Shown here piece after piece: positions 1 through 13,574 of a DNA stretch of 64,000 nt. Positions within the stretch are counted from its first letter, which is position 1. Each line of letters starts with the position of its first letter. The notes under the pieces were generated by a model. It made no database searches and was not told where the DNA came from. It saw only the letters and a list, made by a program, of their open reading frames with translations. This DNA comes from Aphelenchoides besseyi (lineage: Eukaryota; Nematoda; Chromadorea; Rhabditida; Aphelenchoididae): NCBI GenBank assembly GCA_024699855.1, contig JAMPIQ010000002.1, positions 5,580,001 through 5,644,000 of the forward strand. Reading direction: 5' to 3'. The translations under genes and the position numbers were made by a program.

Positions 1-166
1 TGTGCATTCCGTCGTAAAGCGAACTAAGTGAAAGCCATCTATTCGTCATTGTTGACGTTGTGATGGGAAAGTTTGTTCCTTTTATATTGTTATTGTTTGG
101 CGTTATTGTTTTAATTGCAATAAAGCTATTTAAGTGGATTTATGATCAGAGAATTAGAAATATTTA

Positions 167-1472
167 TTATTGTTCTTCAAAGGCACTCTTGTTTCGAGCA
201 ACAAACATTGTGATTGTAAGATTGAGAGAAAACACAGTATGGAAAGTCGACGAATGTACAGGAGTTAATTCCTGTGCATTGTAAGGGCAAATTGGAATAC
301 CCGGGATACATTTTGATTTCTCCGTATTGTCCGTTTGAGCCGCCACAGCAAATGTATTGTAGAATTGCGCTGTTGTATTCGCAGTGATAACCGGGAGAGC
401 AAGATTGACTGATGCAGTTCTTCGGTGTGCTTCCGTAAACTTCAACACGAGCAGATGGGTTTCGACAAGTTGCTGAAGATTTCCATCTGTTACATAGCAA
501 TTTGTTGTTATTAAGTCACCTGCTTGAGGATCTCGGACGCGTGGACCAGTGGGCTGACAGTATCCGCCAATGCACGCCGTTCCGCCGTTATCTAAACGTG
601 AAGATCGACATTGTTGATCAAAAATACACGGTTCGTTTATGTTAGCCATTGAATAACACTGGTTGTTAATTTGTATTTGATTAGGAGAACAAGTGACTAA
701 AAACCCAACACACAGTTAGAAAACGGACTTGTAAGTGAAAACCTGAAGTTGGCAACATTTGATCTCTCACACATTGAAAACCGTTGTAGATGTCCGTAAG
801 ACCACACGTGCATTTGTGCAAATTACAAACAGCTCCAACATAATTGCATTGCTGACTAAAGTCGCAGTCATCGTAATACTGCTGCAGCTTATAGCACATG
901 TTGCCGATACTAATTTCTTTGTTTGAACACGGAGCCTTTCCTAATGCACTTACTAGAAATCTATGAGTCAAGTTAATTATACAGAGAGTTTGTTAACTAA
1001 CACGCTTCAATCACATAATATGAATCACTAAACTTACTCGTCACTTGACCGCGAGTAGGTTGGCAATTTTGACCGTTGTAATTGAAACCACCACGACAAT
1101 AACAAATGTTTCCAACGCATTGACTATTCGCAAAAGCGCATTGATTGTCGTAAGTGCAGGCAGAGCCGTAACCCGATGGCACCGCTGCAATTAACAACTG
1201 GGATTCAAAAGCACATCCCAAAACCTACAGACTGAATTTGCACAACAGAAACCGTTGTAGCAAAAGAAGCCGGGCGACTGAAAAGAATGTGACGATCATA
1301 ATTCTGGAATCATAACACAAACTAATCGTTGACACGCTTGATCTGTTTGACAGCTGACTCCGTTGTACAATTGGATCATAGTCGCCGGGCAATTTTGTTG
1401 ACCATAAGATGTATGAACAGAAATAAAGACGAGGAAGAAGATATTAAGAATCGGAAAACCGTGATTCAACAT
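167..1472 (-). CDS. secreted EB-module cysteine-rich protein
   Basis: Multi-exon gene read on the minus strand. The ATG at 1470-1472 opens a hydrophobic signal peptide (MLNHGFPILNIFFLVFISV) followed by a Cys-rich segment. Later exons around 1055-1180, 740-935 and 167-650 each encode repeats of the EB type: an 'AC-YDNQC' start, 'N-QCVGNICYCRGGF--NGQNC', and the same Cys spacing in 'CDFSQQC---GAVCNLHKCTCG'. The last part has a paired-Cys 'CC' pattern. EB modules are common in nematode secreted proteins of unknown function. Exact splice junctions between modules were not all resolved, so the span is better supported than the exon list. No partner or enzyme activity can be inferred. Confidence 0.62.
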
Positions 1473-2310
1473 CTTGAAATTCTTCGAACTGGGTTGTTGA
1501 TCCGAAGAGGAAACGACAGTTTTTTAAGCGACTGAGCGGAATATGAGTTCGTGGATTGAAGGTAAGTTCGACCTTTTGTGTACAGAACTACTTGGCCCCG
1601 AAAATAAATCGAGAAATAAGGCGGAGCTGTGGAGTCGAGTTCCGGTTAACGCGTGGGATGCGTGTGTTGAGAAGCGAGCAGACTCACGAATTCATCATCG
1701 TATTTAGCAAAATCTTTTTGATTGAATTCGAGAATGTAAACAAGCTTTTTAGACGTTCCTGCAGCTCATTGAATCGAACTTTTCCCCCGTTTCTTATTTC
1801 CACTAAATCAACAAATAGCGGGAAACCCAAAACCGCAACCTAAACTCCTAACAATCGAAATCAACTTTCAAGAGCTTTTGAAGCTATTTTTCTGTTTTGA
1901 ATCGAGCGAATTTTAAGTGTAAATGCGAATTGAGAACGTCATTCAATTGGTCATGAGAATCACAGAAACCCAGCATGCAAATTAGTTACACAAACTAATC
2001 ATCAGTTGTGTTATGAACTTTTACTGTTGAAAGAACGAATATCGGTCTTTGCATGAAGGAACAAGAACGCTCTTTTTGAAGCAGATTGAAATGATTACTG
2101 AACACTCTTGTGCTTAACACTTATTGAGATCAACGACAATAAGTTACAGAAATATTGACGCAATTTCTCGTATGGATCACCAAATGTGAGACACAATAAT
2201 CGACAGCATAGAAACAAAAGTATGTCGCATAAAATTCACTACTGCTGATTTCAATCGGCTTGTAAAGGTAATGATACAAAAAATGATTATGTTGTTGTTT
2301 TAGTTGACTG
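1473..2310. other. intergenic, no gene seen
   Basis: AT-rich spacer between the minus-strand EB gene and plus-strand INTS14. Two short open frames at 1329-1535 and 1556-1843 show no codon structure, splice logic or family resemblance. Promoters of both flanking genes probably lie here. Confidence 0.5.
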
Positions 2311-4007
2311 ATGGATCTCTTTATTGTTCTCGACTTCTCCTGCTCAGCACTTCAAAGTATGGATTTTGTCAATTTGCCAAAAGTCAAAAATGGAATACGA
2401 ATAACGGAGAAATTGATCGAGGAAATTGACAAGACAGAGGTTTCCATTCACTTGGCAAGTTGTGTCGCGTCATTCCAAATTCAACTCGTGCATTTAGATT
2501 GTGATGATCGGAAACCCAAAGTTGGTAAAAAGTTACATCGAAAGTGGCAAAGAGATTGAATCTTTTGTTGCAAAGTGAGTTGATTTCGAATCATCGTCTT
2601 TATCGGAAATTTAGATCGTTTGAAGAGAATACTCGCAAATTTACTTCTGATTATGCAGCTCTCAAACAACTGATTCTTTTGAGTCGCAACGAAACCAACT
2701 ATGAAATCGTTGTTCTTACTGATATGGTTAACAATTCCAATCAACCACTCGACTTGGTGCTTTCCTGTTTACTGCGATTTGTAGTGTTGACAGATCCAGA
2801 AGTTGAATTACTGTCTGAATACTTGGTCGCTAATTTGGAGTGTGTTTCGCTTAGATGTGGACTTGAAGCTGGATTTGCGAACGAAATCAAAAATCTGGAT
2901 GCGCAAAAACATTTTCCGATTATCTTCAATTCTAAGAAACCCGTCGATTCAATTGCACTTAAATTAGCACGTGAAGTTCGCACCATTAAACAAGTAACGA
3001 TAACAATTTCGCCCAGTGTTTCTTTAAAGGTAAGATGGTAGTTCGATCTCATTCTATTCCAACATTCAGGCCGATTTAACTCCCGGCTTACCGGCGCTGG
3101 TGAGCGTGATTGACGACGAAATGGCTTATCACGAAATCGGTCGCGATCAGACTCCGACCTTCAGATTAGTGGGATGTGTGGATAACAACGTACTCGTTAA
3201 AATCACAAGAACTAGCGATCTTGTGCACCATGTTGTTCCAACAAGTTTGATGGAAAACAACGATGAAAATGTTGAGCTCTTCAAATTGGTTACCGACGCA
3301 TTGGTCAGCGCAAACAAAACGTTGATTTTACTCCATTCGTCTGGAGAGGAGTGCTTTCTTCGGCCATACAAGTTGGTTTAAATGTTTTTGTTTAGTTTGA
3401 TTTGTAGACCGATGATTAAGATCGAAAATAAGGACGAAGAAATAGAGCACGGTTTAGCCCTACAGTTCTACTCTTCTCAATCCGTGAACTGGAAGAAACA
3501 GAACGGTAAGTCCGACGATGTTGAATCTTTGAAATCTTTGATTTTGGATCCTCTTGATTCTCGAAGCAAATGGGAATTCTCGTATGCCAAATTACAGAAT
3601 CAAATATATTGGAGCAATGGATACGATTTGAGTGCAGAAGCTGGAAAAGTGGTTAGACGTCTGAAAAAGGATCCCAATTCTGCATGTCCATTGTCTTTCT
3701 ATGAAGTGAGAAGCCTCAACAATTGTGTCTAAAATTATATTTCAGGAAATTATAAGGATCTCAAAATTTGCTTCGACAATGACTTTCGAACAATTTGCAC
3801 TTCCGTTTGCTGATCTCATGGAAAAGAAGGCGAAAGATATTCAAATCAGCACAAATCCACATTTGACTACCGTTCTCAAATGGCTAAGGTAACACTTATT
3901 GTAACCAAATTGTTGACCTTTTATTCAGAAGTCCGAATGGTTTTACTACAACAGTCGAACAATTTCAAGGACACATGAACACGTTGCAGAAAATGACATC
4001 AAAGTAA
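2311..4007 (+). CDS. ints14: Integrator complex subunit 14 (VWA9-like)
   Basis: Seven exons (2311-2454, 2498-2574, 2615-3029, 3070-3371, 3408-3705, 3746-3888, 3929-4007) give 485 aa, against about 518 in human INTS14. The N-terminus starts like a von Willebrand A domain (LFIVLDFS). A middle segment matches the family's LT---P---V-DDE and VGCVD...LILLHSS beta-rich domain, and the C-terminal FYEEI-RISKFAS..F-LPFADLMEKK aligns with the helical region of INTS14. Integrator processes snRNAs and attenuates Pol II transcription in the nucleus; INTS14 pairs with INTS13 and INTS10 there. Intron 1 appears to be GC-AG (donor GCAAGT). The classic MIDAS DxSxS motif is degenerate (DFSCS). A coding-looking stretch at 4046-4177 before the AATAAA at 4240 leaves the C-terminus open. 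Confidence 0.72.
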
Positions 4008-4045
4008 ATTTTTGTATATTTTTTAAACACTTTCCAATAAACGAC

Positions 4046-4177
4046 GGGTATCTTTGGTATCAACGTGAATATAACTGTTGGATTGACAAGAATGATGTTT
4101 CAATGGATCTGCAGGATCTTTGGCTTAATTTCGATAACCGAACTGACTCCTCTCGCTACCATAAGTTTTTGCATTAA
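4046..4177 (+). other. open stretch after INTS14, possible alternative last exon
   Basis: An open frame of about 44 codons ending in TAA at 4175-4177 (rich in W, Y, D and N), between the INTS14 stop and its likely polyadenylation signal AATAAA at 4240-4245. No AG acceptor directly precedes it. It could be 3' UTR, or the true C-terminus through a splice I cannot place. Confidence 0.2.
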
Positions 4178-5532
4178 GGTTATTGTTTTCTACTTTTTGT
4201 TTTCGTTGAATTTTGTTTGTAAGTTTGTATTCTGTTTCTAATAAATCTATTAATTGAAAATACCGACTTCCGAATGTTTGTCATCGAAATGCAACTGTCT
4301 TTTGGCGAAGAGTTTATGATTGTTGTCTTTAAGACATGCGCTCTCGTCATCAAATCAACAGCGCGACAAATGTTTCGCTGTGTGAGCGGACCATTACGGT
4401 TATTGGTTTTCTGCTTGAACGACTGTGTAGTTTATTACCTGTAGTTGTTTCTCGACACTCAAACCGTAGAACATTATGTCAAACAATTGTCGAGAATTAA
4501 CGGCCAAATTTCATGTCCGTTTGTGTGAAACATTTTTTGATTTTTTCGCTATTCTAAACATCCTGTTATCAAGGATGGGGTCTGGGACGCAGTTGGTTGG
4601 TTTCGTTGTTACCACCTCATTTAACGCGATTGTTTAGATAAAAATTTACACGCCGGAATATAACCTGCATGGAACGAGTTGGTGTTGTATGTAGAGCTTT
4701 TATCGACTGCAAAAGAGCTTTTTTTCTCGAAATAAACTTGTCGACTTCAGAATTTTATTCGGATTCAGGAGGTATGGTAGCAAGCTATCTAGTTTTTTGT
4801 TTTGCGATTTGTTGATTGGAAGTATTTTATTTGGGTGTGGTTTAGTTATAGAGGTGAAGGTCCCGTACCGTGAATATCGCGATTTCACGATGGAGGAGGA
4901 TGCCCCAGAAGACAACAGATTAAAGAACAGAATTGTTCGACCTGTGGGCAGAAAGCCCAATAATTTTGCAAATGACCTAAAAAAACATTTCCCAAATTTT
5001 TTGACAATTGTCTTTGGGGACTTAACAGTTTATTTCATTTTGTACCTCTTTCAATTATTTTTCTCTTCCACTCCTCGCACCTCTAAATAATTTAGTTGCG
5101 TCTGTATCCTGAACATGACGGTCGCTTTGCTCCCGTCTTTTGCCGTTAGTGGCGTTGGGTTTGTAGCGTGGGTTGGAGGGGAGTTGGGGGTTGATAAAGT
5201 TGACTACCTGACGTTTGAGGCCTTCAGCCCGAAAAGTGCAAGACGGTCAACGGACTTTTAAATTGTATTAGACTAAAAAAGATTAACAATAATGTCCTTT
5301 AAATGATATGAACGACTTCTATTAAGCGTTGTGCCGAGCATGTGAAATTCATCTTATCGACGCAAAAAATGGCGTTTCAACTGATAAACAACTAATTGCA
5401 ACCAACAATATTATGTGGTTTTCCAAAGTACAAAACACGAACGCTGTGATTGACGTTGTGTAGATTCGACATGAACATCGGAGAGCAAAAAAGTCCAGGC
5501 TCTTATCTTTTTTTGTTGTAACTTTCGAGAGA
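4178..5532. other. intergenic, no supported gene
   Basis: Contains the likely INTS14 polyadenylation signal at 4240 and then AT-rich sequence. An open frame at 4797-5090 (97 codons) has no recognisable domain and no splice partners, so I do not call it. Confidence 0.45.
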
Positions 5533-5875
5533 TCAGTAATGCACTTCGACCAATTGACGTCCACCGATCACAAACGCGTTGCCTCTGTCTAATTGCTGCG
5601 ATAAGATGAGGTTCAAAACGGACGCTGCGTACTCAACAGTCTCTTCAACCACAACATTGTTTTCGTGCACAGTTTTGATGTCCTTGATCGTTTGCATATT
5701 CGTGGCTTTTACGAATATAACGTTTTGGGTTTTAGACGTCTGTGATACCAACTCGCAGGTTCGACTGTCTACTTGCGAGATCTTCTTCGAAGACAGTCGT
5801 TTTGTTTGTCGTACCATCGACGTAATCGGGACGCAGTCGGCCACTAGGCCGTCGTCTCGGTTCCTGTCTATCCAT
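5533..5875 (-). CDS. conserved-looking small protein, function unknown
   Basis: Two exons (5815-5875 and 5533-5771) joined by a 43-nt GT-AG intron in phase 1 give 110 aa. The N-terminus is Arg/Pro-rich (MDRQEPRRRPSGRL). The rest looks like a small alpha/helical protein with 'VHENNVVVEETVEYAASVLN' near the middle. There is no signal peptide or membrane segment. I do not recognise the family; short lysosome-positioning (BORC/BLOC-type) subunits were considered and not supported. The start codon lies only 33 bp from that of the divergently transcribed ornithine decarboxylase, so the two genes must share a promoter. Confidence 0.5.
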
Positions 5876-5908
5876 TCATTTTAAAGATCAAAGACAAAAC
5901 ATCTACTA
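5876..5908. promoter_or_regulatory. 33-bp divergent spacer
   Basis: The only DNA between the start codons of the minus-strand 110-aa gene and plus-strand ornithine decarboxylase. Core promoter elements must overlap the 5' exons or use bidirectional initiation. No motif was recognised. Confidence 0.4.
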
Positions 5909-7472
5909 ATGTTTGGTCGTTTCGAAACTTACTACGGGAAAACAATACGAGTTGTGCCAAATGGCTTCAGTACCCTCGATATCGCACGTTTGATTGCCAA
6001 AGAAAAAAACGAAAAGGTGACCGTGAAATGACAATATGTAAACTAATGGTTGTAGAAGGACGATGATGCTTTTGCTGTTCTCAACCTTCGATGTTTGATC
6101 GATCGTTTTCTTGAGTGGAAGCAGAAATTACCACGTATTCAAGTGAGTGACGAGGTCAGGCGATTTCCAGTGTTTTTTAAGCCCTTCTTCGCAATAAAAT
6201 GCCATAACGATCCAGTGTTACTGCGATTACTTGCCAATTTGGGTTTTGGATTTGATTGCGCAAGTAAAGCGGAGATCGAAATGGTATCCAATAACACGCA
6301 GATAATTTTAATTCAAGTTGCAGATTTTGAATGAAAAACTTGTTGATACACAAAAGATAATCTTTGCTAATCCCTGTAAAACTAACAGTTACATCAAACA
6401 CGCATCACAATCCAATGTTCGATTAATGACATTTGATAGTGCGGAGGAGTTGGTTAAAATCAAAGAACTACACGAATCACCGAAGTAAGTTGACTGTGAA
6501 TTTTGAAAGAGTTACAAGCAACGGGAGTTGTTTTAGAATGATTTTACGCATTGCCGCAAACGACAAAGAAGCACAATGTCAATTGAGTGCGAAATACGGT
6601 AGTGATCCGATGAAAGAAGCTCCTGAGCTACTGGAATTGGCGTTCGAATTGTCTATTCCGGTGGTTGGTGTGTCGTTTCACGTTGGTTCGGGCTGCAGGT
6701 AACGAGAATAACTGCTCCTATAAATCAGGGTTGTTTGAGAGACCCAACAGCTTTTGAAATTGCAATCAAACATGCCAAACGTTTGTTCGAATTCGGTAAA
6801 GCAATTGGACACAACATGAAAATACTCGACATCGGCGGAGGATTTCCGGGATTCGATTCGGAAGAAGTGACTTTTGACAAAGTAATGGGAAGAATGTTAA
6901 ATTTATGGATTTTAATGAGACTTTAGATTGTGAACGTAATCACCCCCTGCTTGGACGAGTATTTTCCGCTCGAAATGGACATTTCGATCATTGCTGAACC
7001 CGGACGTTTCTTTGCTTCTGCACCCACTTCGATTATTACCAACGTTATAGCGGCAGTTAAGGTTCCGGCATCACGAAACGCTGTGAACACAGTGACAGAT
7101 GAAGTGAATTATTTCTACTATGTTAATGATGGAGTGTACGGATCTTTTAATTGTATCTTGTTCGATCATTACAGCCCTCATGCTCGTGCACTTTTTGACG
7201 ACGACACTGATCAGGCCGAATATTCAAGCTCAGTGTGGGGTCCAACGTGTGATTCGCTCGATCTGATCGAAACAAATGCAAAGCTGCGATTATTGAAAGT
7301 TGGAGATTGGATTTATTTCGAGAACATGGGCGCATATTCTCTTGTTGCAGCATCGAATTTCAACGGATTTGTGAAAACTCAAACTGTTCATGTGATTGAC
7401 GAAGAAACATGGTAAGTTCTTTCGCTCGCTTCTTCATCAATTGGTCACTTCAGGCAAGCAATACGGAAGTAG
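5909..7472 (+). CDS. odc-1: ornithine decarboxylase
   Basis: Eight exons (5909-6016, 6056-6142, 6182-6283, 6324-6484, 6537-6698, 6740-6881, 6927-7411, 7454-7472) give 421 aa. It decarboxylates ornithine to putrescine with pyridoxal phosphate, the first step of polyamine synthesis. Visible signatures are the PLP lysine in PFFAIKCHND, FDCASKAEIE, the HVGSGC motif, the glycine-rich DIGGGFPG, EPGRFF, the YVNDGVYGSFNC segment, and the catalytic cysteine in WGPTCDSLD, so the enzyme should be active. The protein stops ten or so residues after the last barrel segment and lacks the roughly 40-residue C-terminal degradation tail of vertebrate ODC. The exon 5/6 junction uses a TTTGAG acceptor, the only one that restores GSGCRDPTAF. 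A polyadenylation signal sits at 7520. It starts 33 bp from a divergent gene. Confidence 0.93.
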
Positions 7473-7529
7473 AAGTTTGAGGACGACCCTAGGTGTTACA
7501 ACGAAATTACTTGGCTTCTAATAAACTTG

Positions 7530-8879
7530 TAACTATTTCTTTTGATTCAGAGATCGAATCAATTAATTTGCCTGCGAGTCTCGAGCTAAAGGTGTGAATG
7601 TGGACAAAGCAATTTCGGTTGCTTGTAATCGGATCCTACTCGACGGTTTTTTTCAACGTCCACGCTCGCGATTTGTTTTTGTTGTCCAATGAGATCGAGG
7701 CGGAGAGCTTGAAGAACGAAAAAAGAAGTGGGGACAACGTGTGTGTTTGCGCAGCCGAAGCGGCTTTCATTCCGCGTTCTGTGGTCTTTCACGTTTCCGC
7801 GCCAACGGAAAAATCAGTCAAATTGACAAGACACGTAATTCCATGGAAGAGACCATCGGGGAGAGGGATCTTCGAAATCATTAGAGAGAAATCCGAGTTG
7901 CCGTCGTGCGCACATTTTTTGATCGGCGCGAAACGATCCAACGGTTTTTTTGCGTCCATCAACCGCGCGATTTACCATATTTTTCCTGTTTGTTGAATCA
8001 AAGCGATTGAATGAGTGCAACGGTAACGAGCCATGCAATTTAATGATCCGTGTGTTCTTCTGAAGACGCCGGTGCTTATTGTTTACTCCTTTCGTTGTAC
8101 CTCTCTGGACACTTTCCAGTTGGCTGCTCATCGTCCTCGAATTCCTCAACACTTTTGATTGACATAATTATTGGAATTGGCGACAAATTGGACGGTTTTT
8201 ACATCGCCGGCAGGTCGTAAAACAAGCCGCTCGCCACATTTACAACACAACCGCCGGCTTATCAGCAATCACGGCGGTTGAGTGGACCCGACGGTCAATT
8301 CCAACGGGCTTCCGATAAACGTGGAGAGTGGGCAGAACAAGGGCCAAATCGGTTTCCGCTTTCAGCAATTTCACGCAATTCGGCAAAACCGCCATTCCAG
8401 TCGATGAATCGGCGTTATCGTTGAAAGACGTTAAATTTTGTGCGAACTATCAATATACGGTTTTCTCTTTTCTGGTCTTCGAATTGAAACAAAAACTCGC
8501 TTCGTTTCGCGTTTCCACAAAAATCATCATGCCAATTGCTCATCGTCGATAACGTGATTTTTTGGTCCAACGAAACAATGAGGACCGCACAAAAAATTGT
8601 TTCGGAGTGGCGAAATGCACGAAAAGCCGCAAAACGTCGTGAGCTTATCGTCGCGTTTTGCGAATATTAAACAAAATCTCCCGAAACTTGAAGCATCTTT
8701 TTGTCTTTGTTCCTCAAATTCCGTAGGGGGAACGGTGACTGAGGGCTTCAGCTCAAAAGTCACAATAACTTACGCGTCCTGCAGCTTTCAACATCTCAAG
8801 CAGATTGCTCTTTCAGTCGTTTTCAATATCAGTTCGAAGTTTGGAACAATTTTTGCCGCCATTTGGGCCACATCATGAT
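7530..8879. other. intergenic, no supported gene
   Basis: About 1.3 kb upstream of the CUB gene with higher GC than its surroundings. A 132-codon open frame (7598-7996) and overlapping frames on the other strand show no family match or splice continuity. The stretch probably holds the promoter of the CUB-domain gene. Confidence 0.45.
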
Positions 8880-9715
8880 ATGAAATTGTGGATGGTCAAC
8901 GTGGCCAACTCGCTTCCTTTCATACTCGTCGTTCTTTTTGTCATCTTGAATTTGGCCAGCAGTAAAGGTAGTCCAGCTAAATGTTTTCCATGACCAGTTA
9001 TTTTCAGCATTACGCTGCCAATGTGGTCGTCGTGTCATTCGAATGAACGAGGAAAACGATAAAGTCGACTTGTTTTCCCCTGATTTTCCTCGTCCCTATT
9101 GCAGCAATTTGGATTGTCACTGGACTTTGGTTTCCGAAGTAAACGGCACTCTCATTCACTTTCTGGCAAACAAAATCGATCTGAGGTCCCAACGTGATTT
9201 TCTCTACTTTTACGAAAACGAAAATCCCACTCAGACTGAAGAACCAGCATTCAAGTACGTTTACTACGAAGCTATTCCGAATTTGACGATCATTTTAGCT
9301 GCACGGGTCGGCGAGTTGACTGTGAGTTCACATCAACGAGCAACTTCTTGACTGTTCGTTTCAAATCGGGACGCGGAGTACCGGATAGATTTGGCTTCAA
9401 GGGAGTGATTACTCTTTTGACGGATGAATTTCAAAGTACTTTAAACATCAGTTCGTACACAGTTAAATTTCAATTACAGATCTCACTGAAGACGATAGTG
9501 CGCCAGAAAGTTTAATTTCTGCTTGGAATTTCGTTGTTTGGATTGTTTTAATTTTCTGCGTATTTGTCGGCATTCTTGCGGTGGTTTATTTCTTTTGTCT
9601 GCGCAAGAAAACCGAAGAGAACCGATCGCCGTTACTGCGAAAGTCTTCGCAACGTGAAGACGACATGCATCTGCCAATTCACTCTCCTGCTCCGCTAACT
9701 CCAGATAATGAGTGA
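8880..9715 (+). CDS. CUB-domain single-pass membrane protein
   Basis: Four exons (8880-8967, 9008-9254, 9299-9435, 9480-9715) give 235 aa. Residues 1-29 form a signal peptide (SLPFILVVLFVILNLASS). Residues 35-150 form one CUB domain: FSPDFPRPYCSNLDCHW, an acidic 'FLYFYEN' strand, and a final FLTVRFKS...GFKGVITL strand. A transmembrane helix (FVVWIVLIFCVFVGILAVVYFF) and a short basic, Ser/Pro-rich cytoplasmic tail follow. CUB domains bind proteins or glycans outside the cell; the specific role is unknown. The intron 9255-9298 is needed to join the two CUB halves. The last exon may instead splice at GTGAGTAAG (9712) and end near 9803, just before AATAAA. Confidence 0.75.
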
Positions 9716-10003
9716 GTAAGAAGTCTTTTCAACCCGTTGCCTCTCAGGTCGAATTCCCGCTGTTCTTCAATTGTGTGCCAATTTTATTCGTTTTTGTTTT
9801 GAATAAACGGTAACTAACAACCCAAGAGTAGCAGTCAGGAAGCAAAGATAGGAGTTGGACTATTGTTCGGAAAATGTTTGACAACGTTACTTGTCAGAAA
9901 CAAATGTCTCAGAACGAGTGTTTACGACAATTGGCCTTTTGCATTTAGCCATCAGTGTCGAAAGTTTCGACGGAAATTTGCTTACTCTCGTGTATGTTAG
10001 GTA

Positions 10004-10714
10004 ATGGGCCCCATTCCACGAGAAAATCATTCGAATGATCGAAACGAAAATGAGGATTACGAAGAAGACGGTTGGTACGTCGGATACGAGGTTCAGATGG
10101 AGGGATTGGGCGTCGTGAACGTTTACGAAGAAGCAGAAAGCGATAGTGGTAAGTCTTAGTTTTATTCATTTTATTGTTGATTTGTTTAGACGGTTACGTT
10201 GGTCCGGGTGACGATTCTGACGAGGAAAACGCGGCTGTTCGACGAGCTGGTTATGTGACTGTGCCGTCGATAATCGATTCGGACGATGAGCCAGAGAACG
10301 AATCTCAAGTTCAGTCAATAGATCGTGCAAATTCCTCTGCTTTACCTTCAAATTCTTTCTCTTCAAACATTTCAGCACCCGTTCGCAAAGCATTCGAAAA
10401 GGTAAGTTCATTGTGAGACTTTTTATTAGGTGTTTTGAAGGCTCTTAATAGCGCTGAACAAGTTCACTTATCCGAAAAGGACTTTCCAATTCATTCCAAA
10501 CCATCTGATATTCCGCTTACAAACGGTTTGTTGGTACACGAATGGTCATTAGACAAACGAAATTGCAGACAAAGTGGAGGAGATCAAGAATGCAATCTCT
10601 GGTCTTATGATAAAACCACCCGAATGGGTTTCGAAAGATACGGACAAAAAGATCTTCGAGTTTCTGAAGAATCGCGAAACCACAAATTCAAATGGAAAAT
10701 CAACAGAGAACTAG
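10004..10714 (+). CDS. MEA1-like protein (male-enhanced antigen 1 family)
   Basis: Four exons (10004-10148, 10190-10401, 10441-10525, 10569-10714) give 195 aa, close to the size of mammalian MEA1. The N-terminal half is acidic with repeated Gly-Tyr patches (GWYVGYE, DGYVGPGDDSDEE, RRAGYVTVP). The C-terminal segment DKVEEIKNAISGL--KPPEWV...IFEFL aligns in pattern with the conserved C-terminal block of MEA1 (V..VK..M.G..LP.P.W......W...V). The family has no known enzymatic activity. Its identity rests on this C-terminal pattern plus overall layout, so it is a moderate call. It sits 143 bp upstream of the TFIIF beta gene on the same strand. Confidence 0.55.
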
Positions 10715-10857
10715 ATTTTAACTCGCATTATACATTTCTTACAGTCAATTAAATAATTTACTTTCTAGTCGTTTCGTAAGTGTCTTTATTGTCGAATGTC
10801 GTTGACATTGAAATATTTAAACATTTGAATGAACTTAATTTGGAGTTTGAGGTTTAA

Positions 10858-11859
10858 ATGTCTACTCCGAGCAGTTCGGCAAAGAAACGACCATCACCCG
10901 AGTTCAATGTTGCTAACTGCGATCGTTCTGCACGTGGTATCTGGTTGGTCAAAGTCCCGAAGTATTTGTCCGAGATTTGGCAACAGAACGAAGGTGCAGA
11001 GATTGGAAGTCTGATTACGGGTAGTCAAGTTGTTTTCCGCAGCAATCCAACAATACAAAACAACGAGAAATCCGATGTAGTAAGTGAACGAACAATTTTT
11101 GATTATTACCATTGAATCGTAGAAGAAAGTTGTAGTCCAGTCGTCCACTAGCAAATACGCACCACCGGAAGATCTCAAACCACTTGGCAAAAAGAACGCT
11201 GTAGCTCCACAAATTCCAAGCGAACATCGATTCATAATCAAGGATTTGGATAATCAGACGATGGCCGTTTTGGTTGAAGACAAGACGCATCTGGAAGACG
11301 AAGCACATTTGCGAACGGGAAAGTTAACTGTGGAAGGTCGAGTATGTTTGCCAATAACTCTTTCAACAGCTTATGAATTGCTTTTAGATTGTCAAACGAG
11401 CTGAATGTCAGCCCCCAGCAACAACCGATTATATGAAAATGAAGATGTCACAAATCGAGAAGTACAGTCAGCCGAAACATACGGTCAAACAGATGGATAA
11501 GGCGGAAGTGAAATTCAAACCCACGGCTGTTCATCAGGAAAATTTGGCAAAAGAAAAAATCAAAAAAGACACCAACCGAGCTGTTCGTGTAGATCGCGAT
11601 ATTTTGATGAAGGAGATATTCCAAGCATTCGAAAAGCATCAATACTATAGGTAAGTCTAAATGTACATTCCAACCATTCATTCGTGTGTTTAGATTGGCC
11701 GATCTCGCCAAACTCACTAATCAACCGATGACCCACGTTAAGGATATCCTCACAAGCATTGCCAATTACAGCACGACTCCTCCGCACAAAAACATGTGGG
11801 AATTGAAGCCCGAATTCCGCAGCTACGATTCAAACATGAAAACCGAGGATGATGAGTAA
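10858..11859 (+). CDS. gtf2f2: transcription initiation factor IIF subunit beta (RAP30)
   Basis: Four exons (10858-11079, 11123-11341, 11388-11650, 11694-11859) give 289 aa. It partners with TFIIF alpha to bring RNA polymerase II to promoters. The N-terminal dimerisation domain opens with the family signature GIWLVKVPKYLSEIW, then a strand run ending TGKLTVEGRIVKRAEC. After a basic linker, the C-terminal winged helix reads AFEKHQYYRLADLAKLTNQP...VKDIL and ends HKNMWELKPEFRSY, nearly the family consensus. It is somewhat longer than human (249 aa) because of a Ser/Pro-rich start and linker. A polyadenylation signal is at 11905. Confidence 0.95.
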
Positions 11860-12019
11860 TCTAACGGGTCATTGTCTTAAACGAGTTATATTGTAACATT
11901 TGAAAATAAACCACATTGTTTTTCAATTCCAACTGACTTCGCGAATTACGATGCTTCTCGTTTCGAATATTGTATTGAACATTTTAATTCGTTTTATTCA
12001 TTGGTTTTATGATTGTTGA

Positions 12020-13523
<1,504 letters not shown>

Positions 13524-13574
13524 TTGAATGACTCTGAAATCAAATTCTGTGGAGTGCAAATTAGTCGACTGTGC

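Noticed and set aside
4797..5090. 97-codon open frame with hydrophobic ends
   Set aside because: No recognised domain and no splice continuity; AT-rich hydrophobic frames arise easily here.
7598..7996. 132-codon open frame on the plus strand
   Set aside because: No start context, domain pattern, splice partner or codon periodicity; the opposite strand is equally open.
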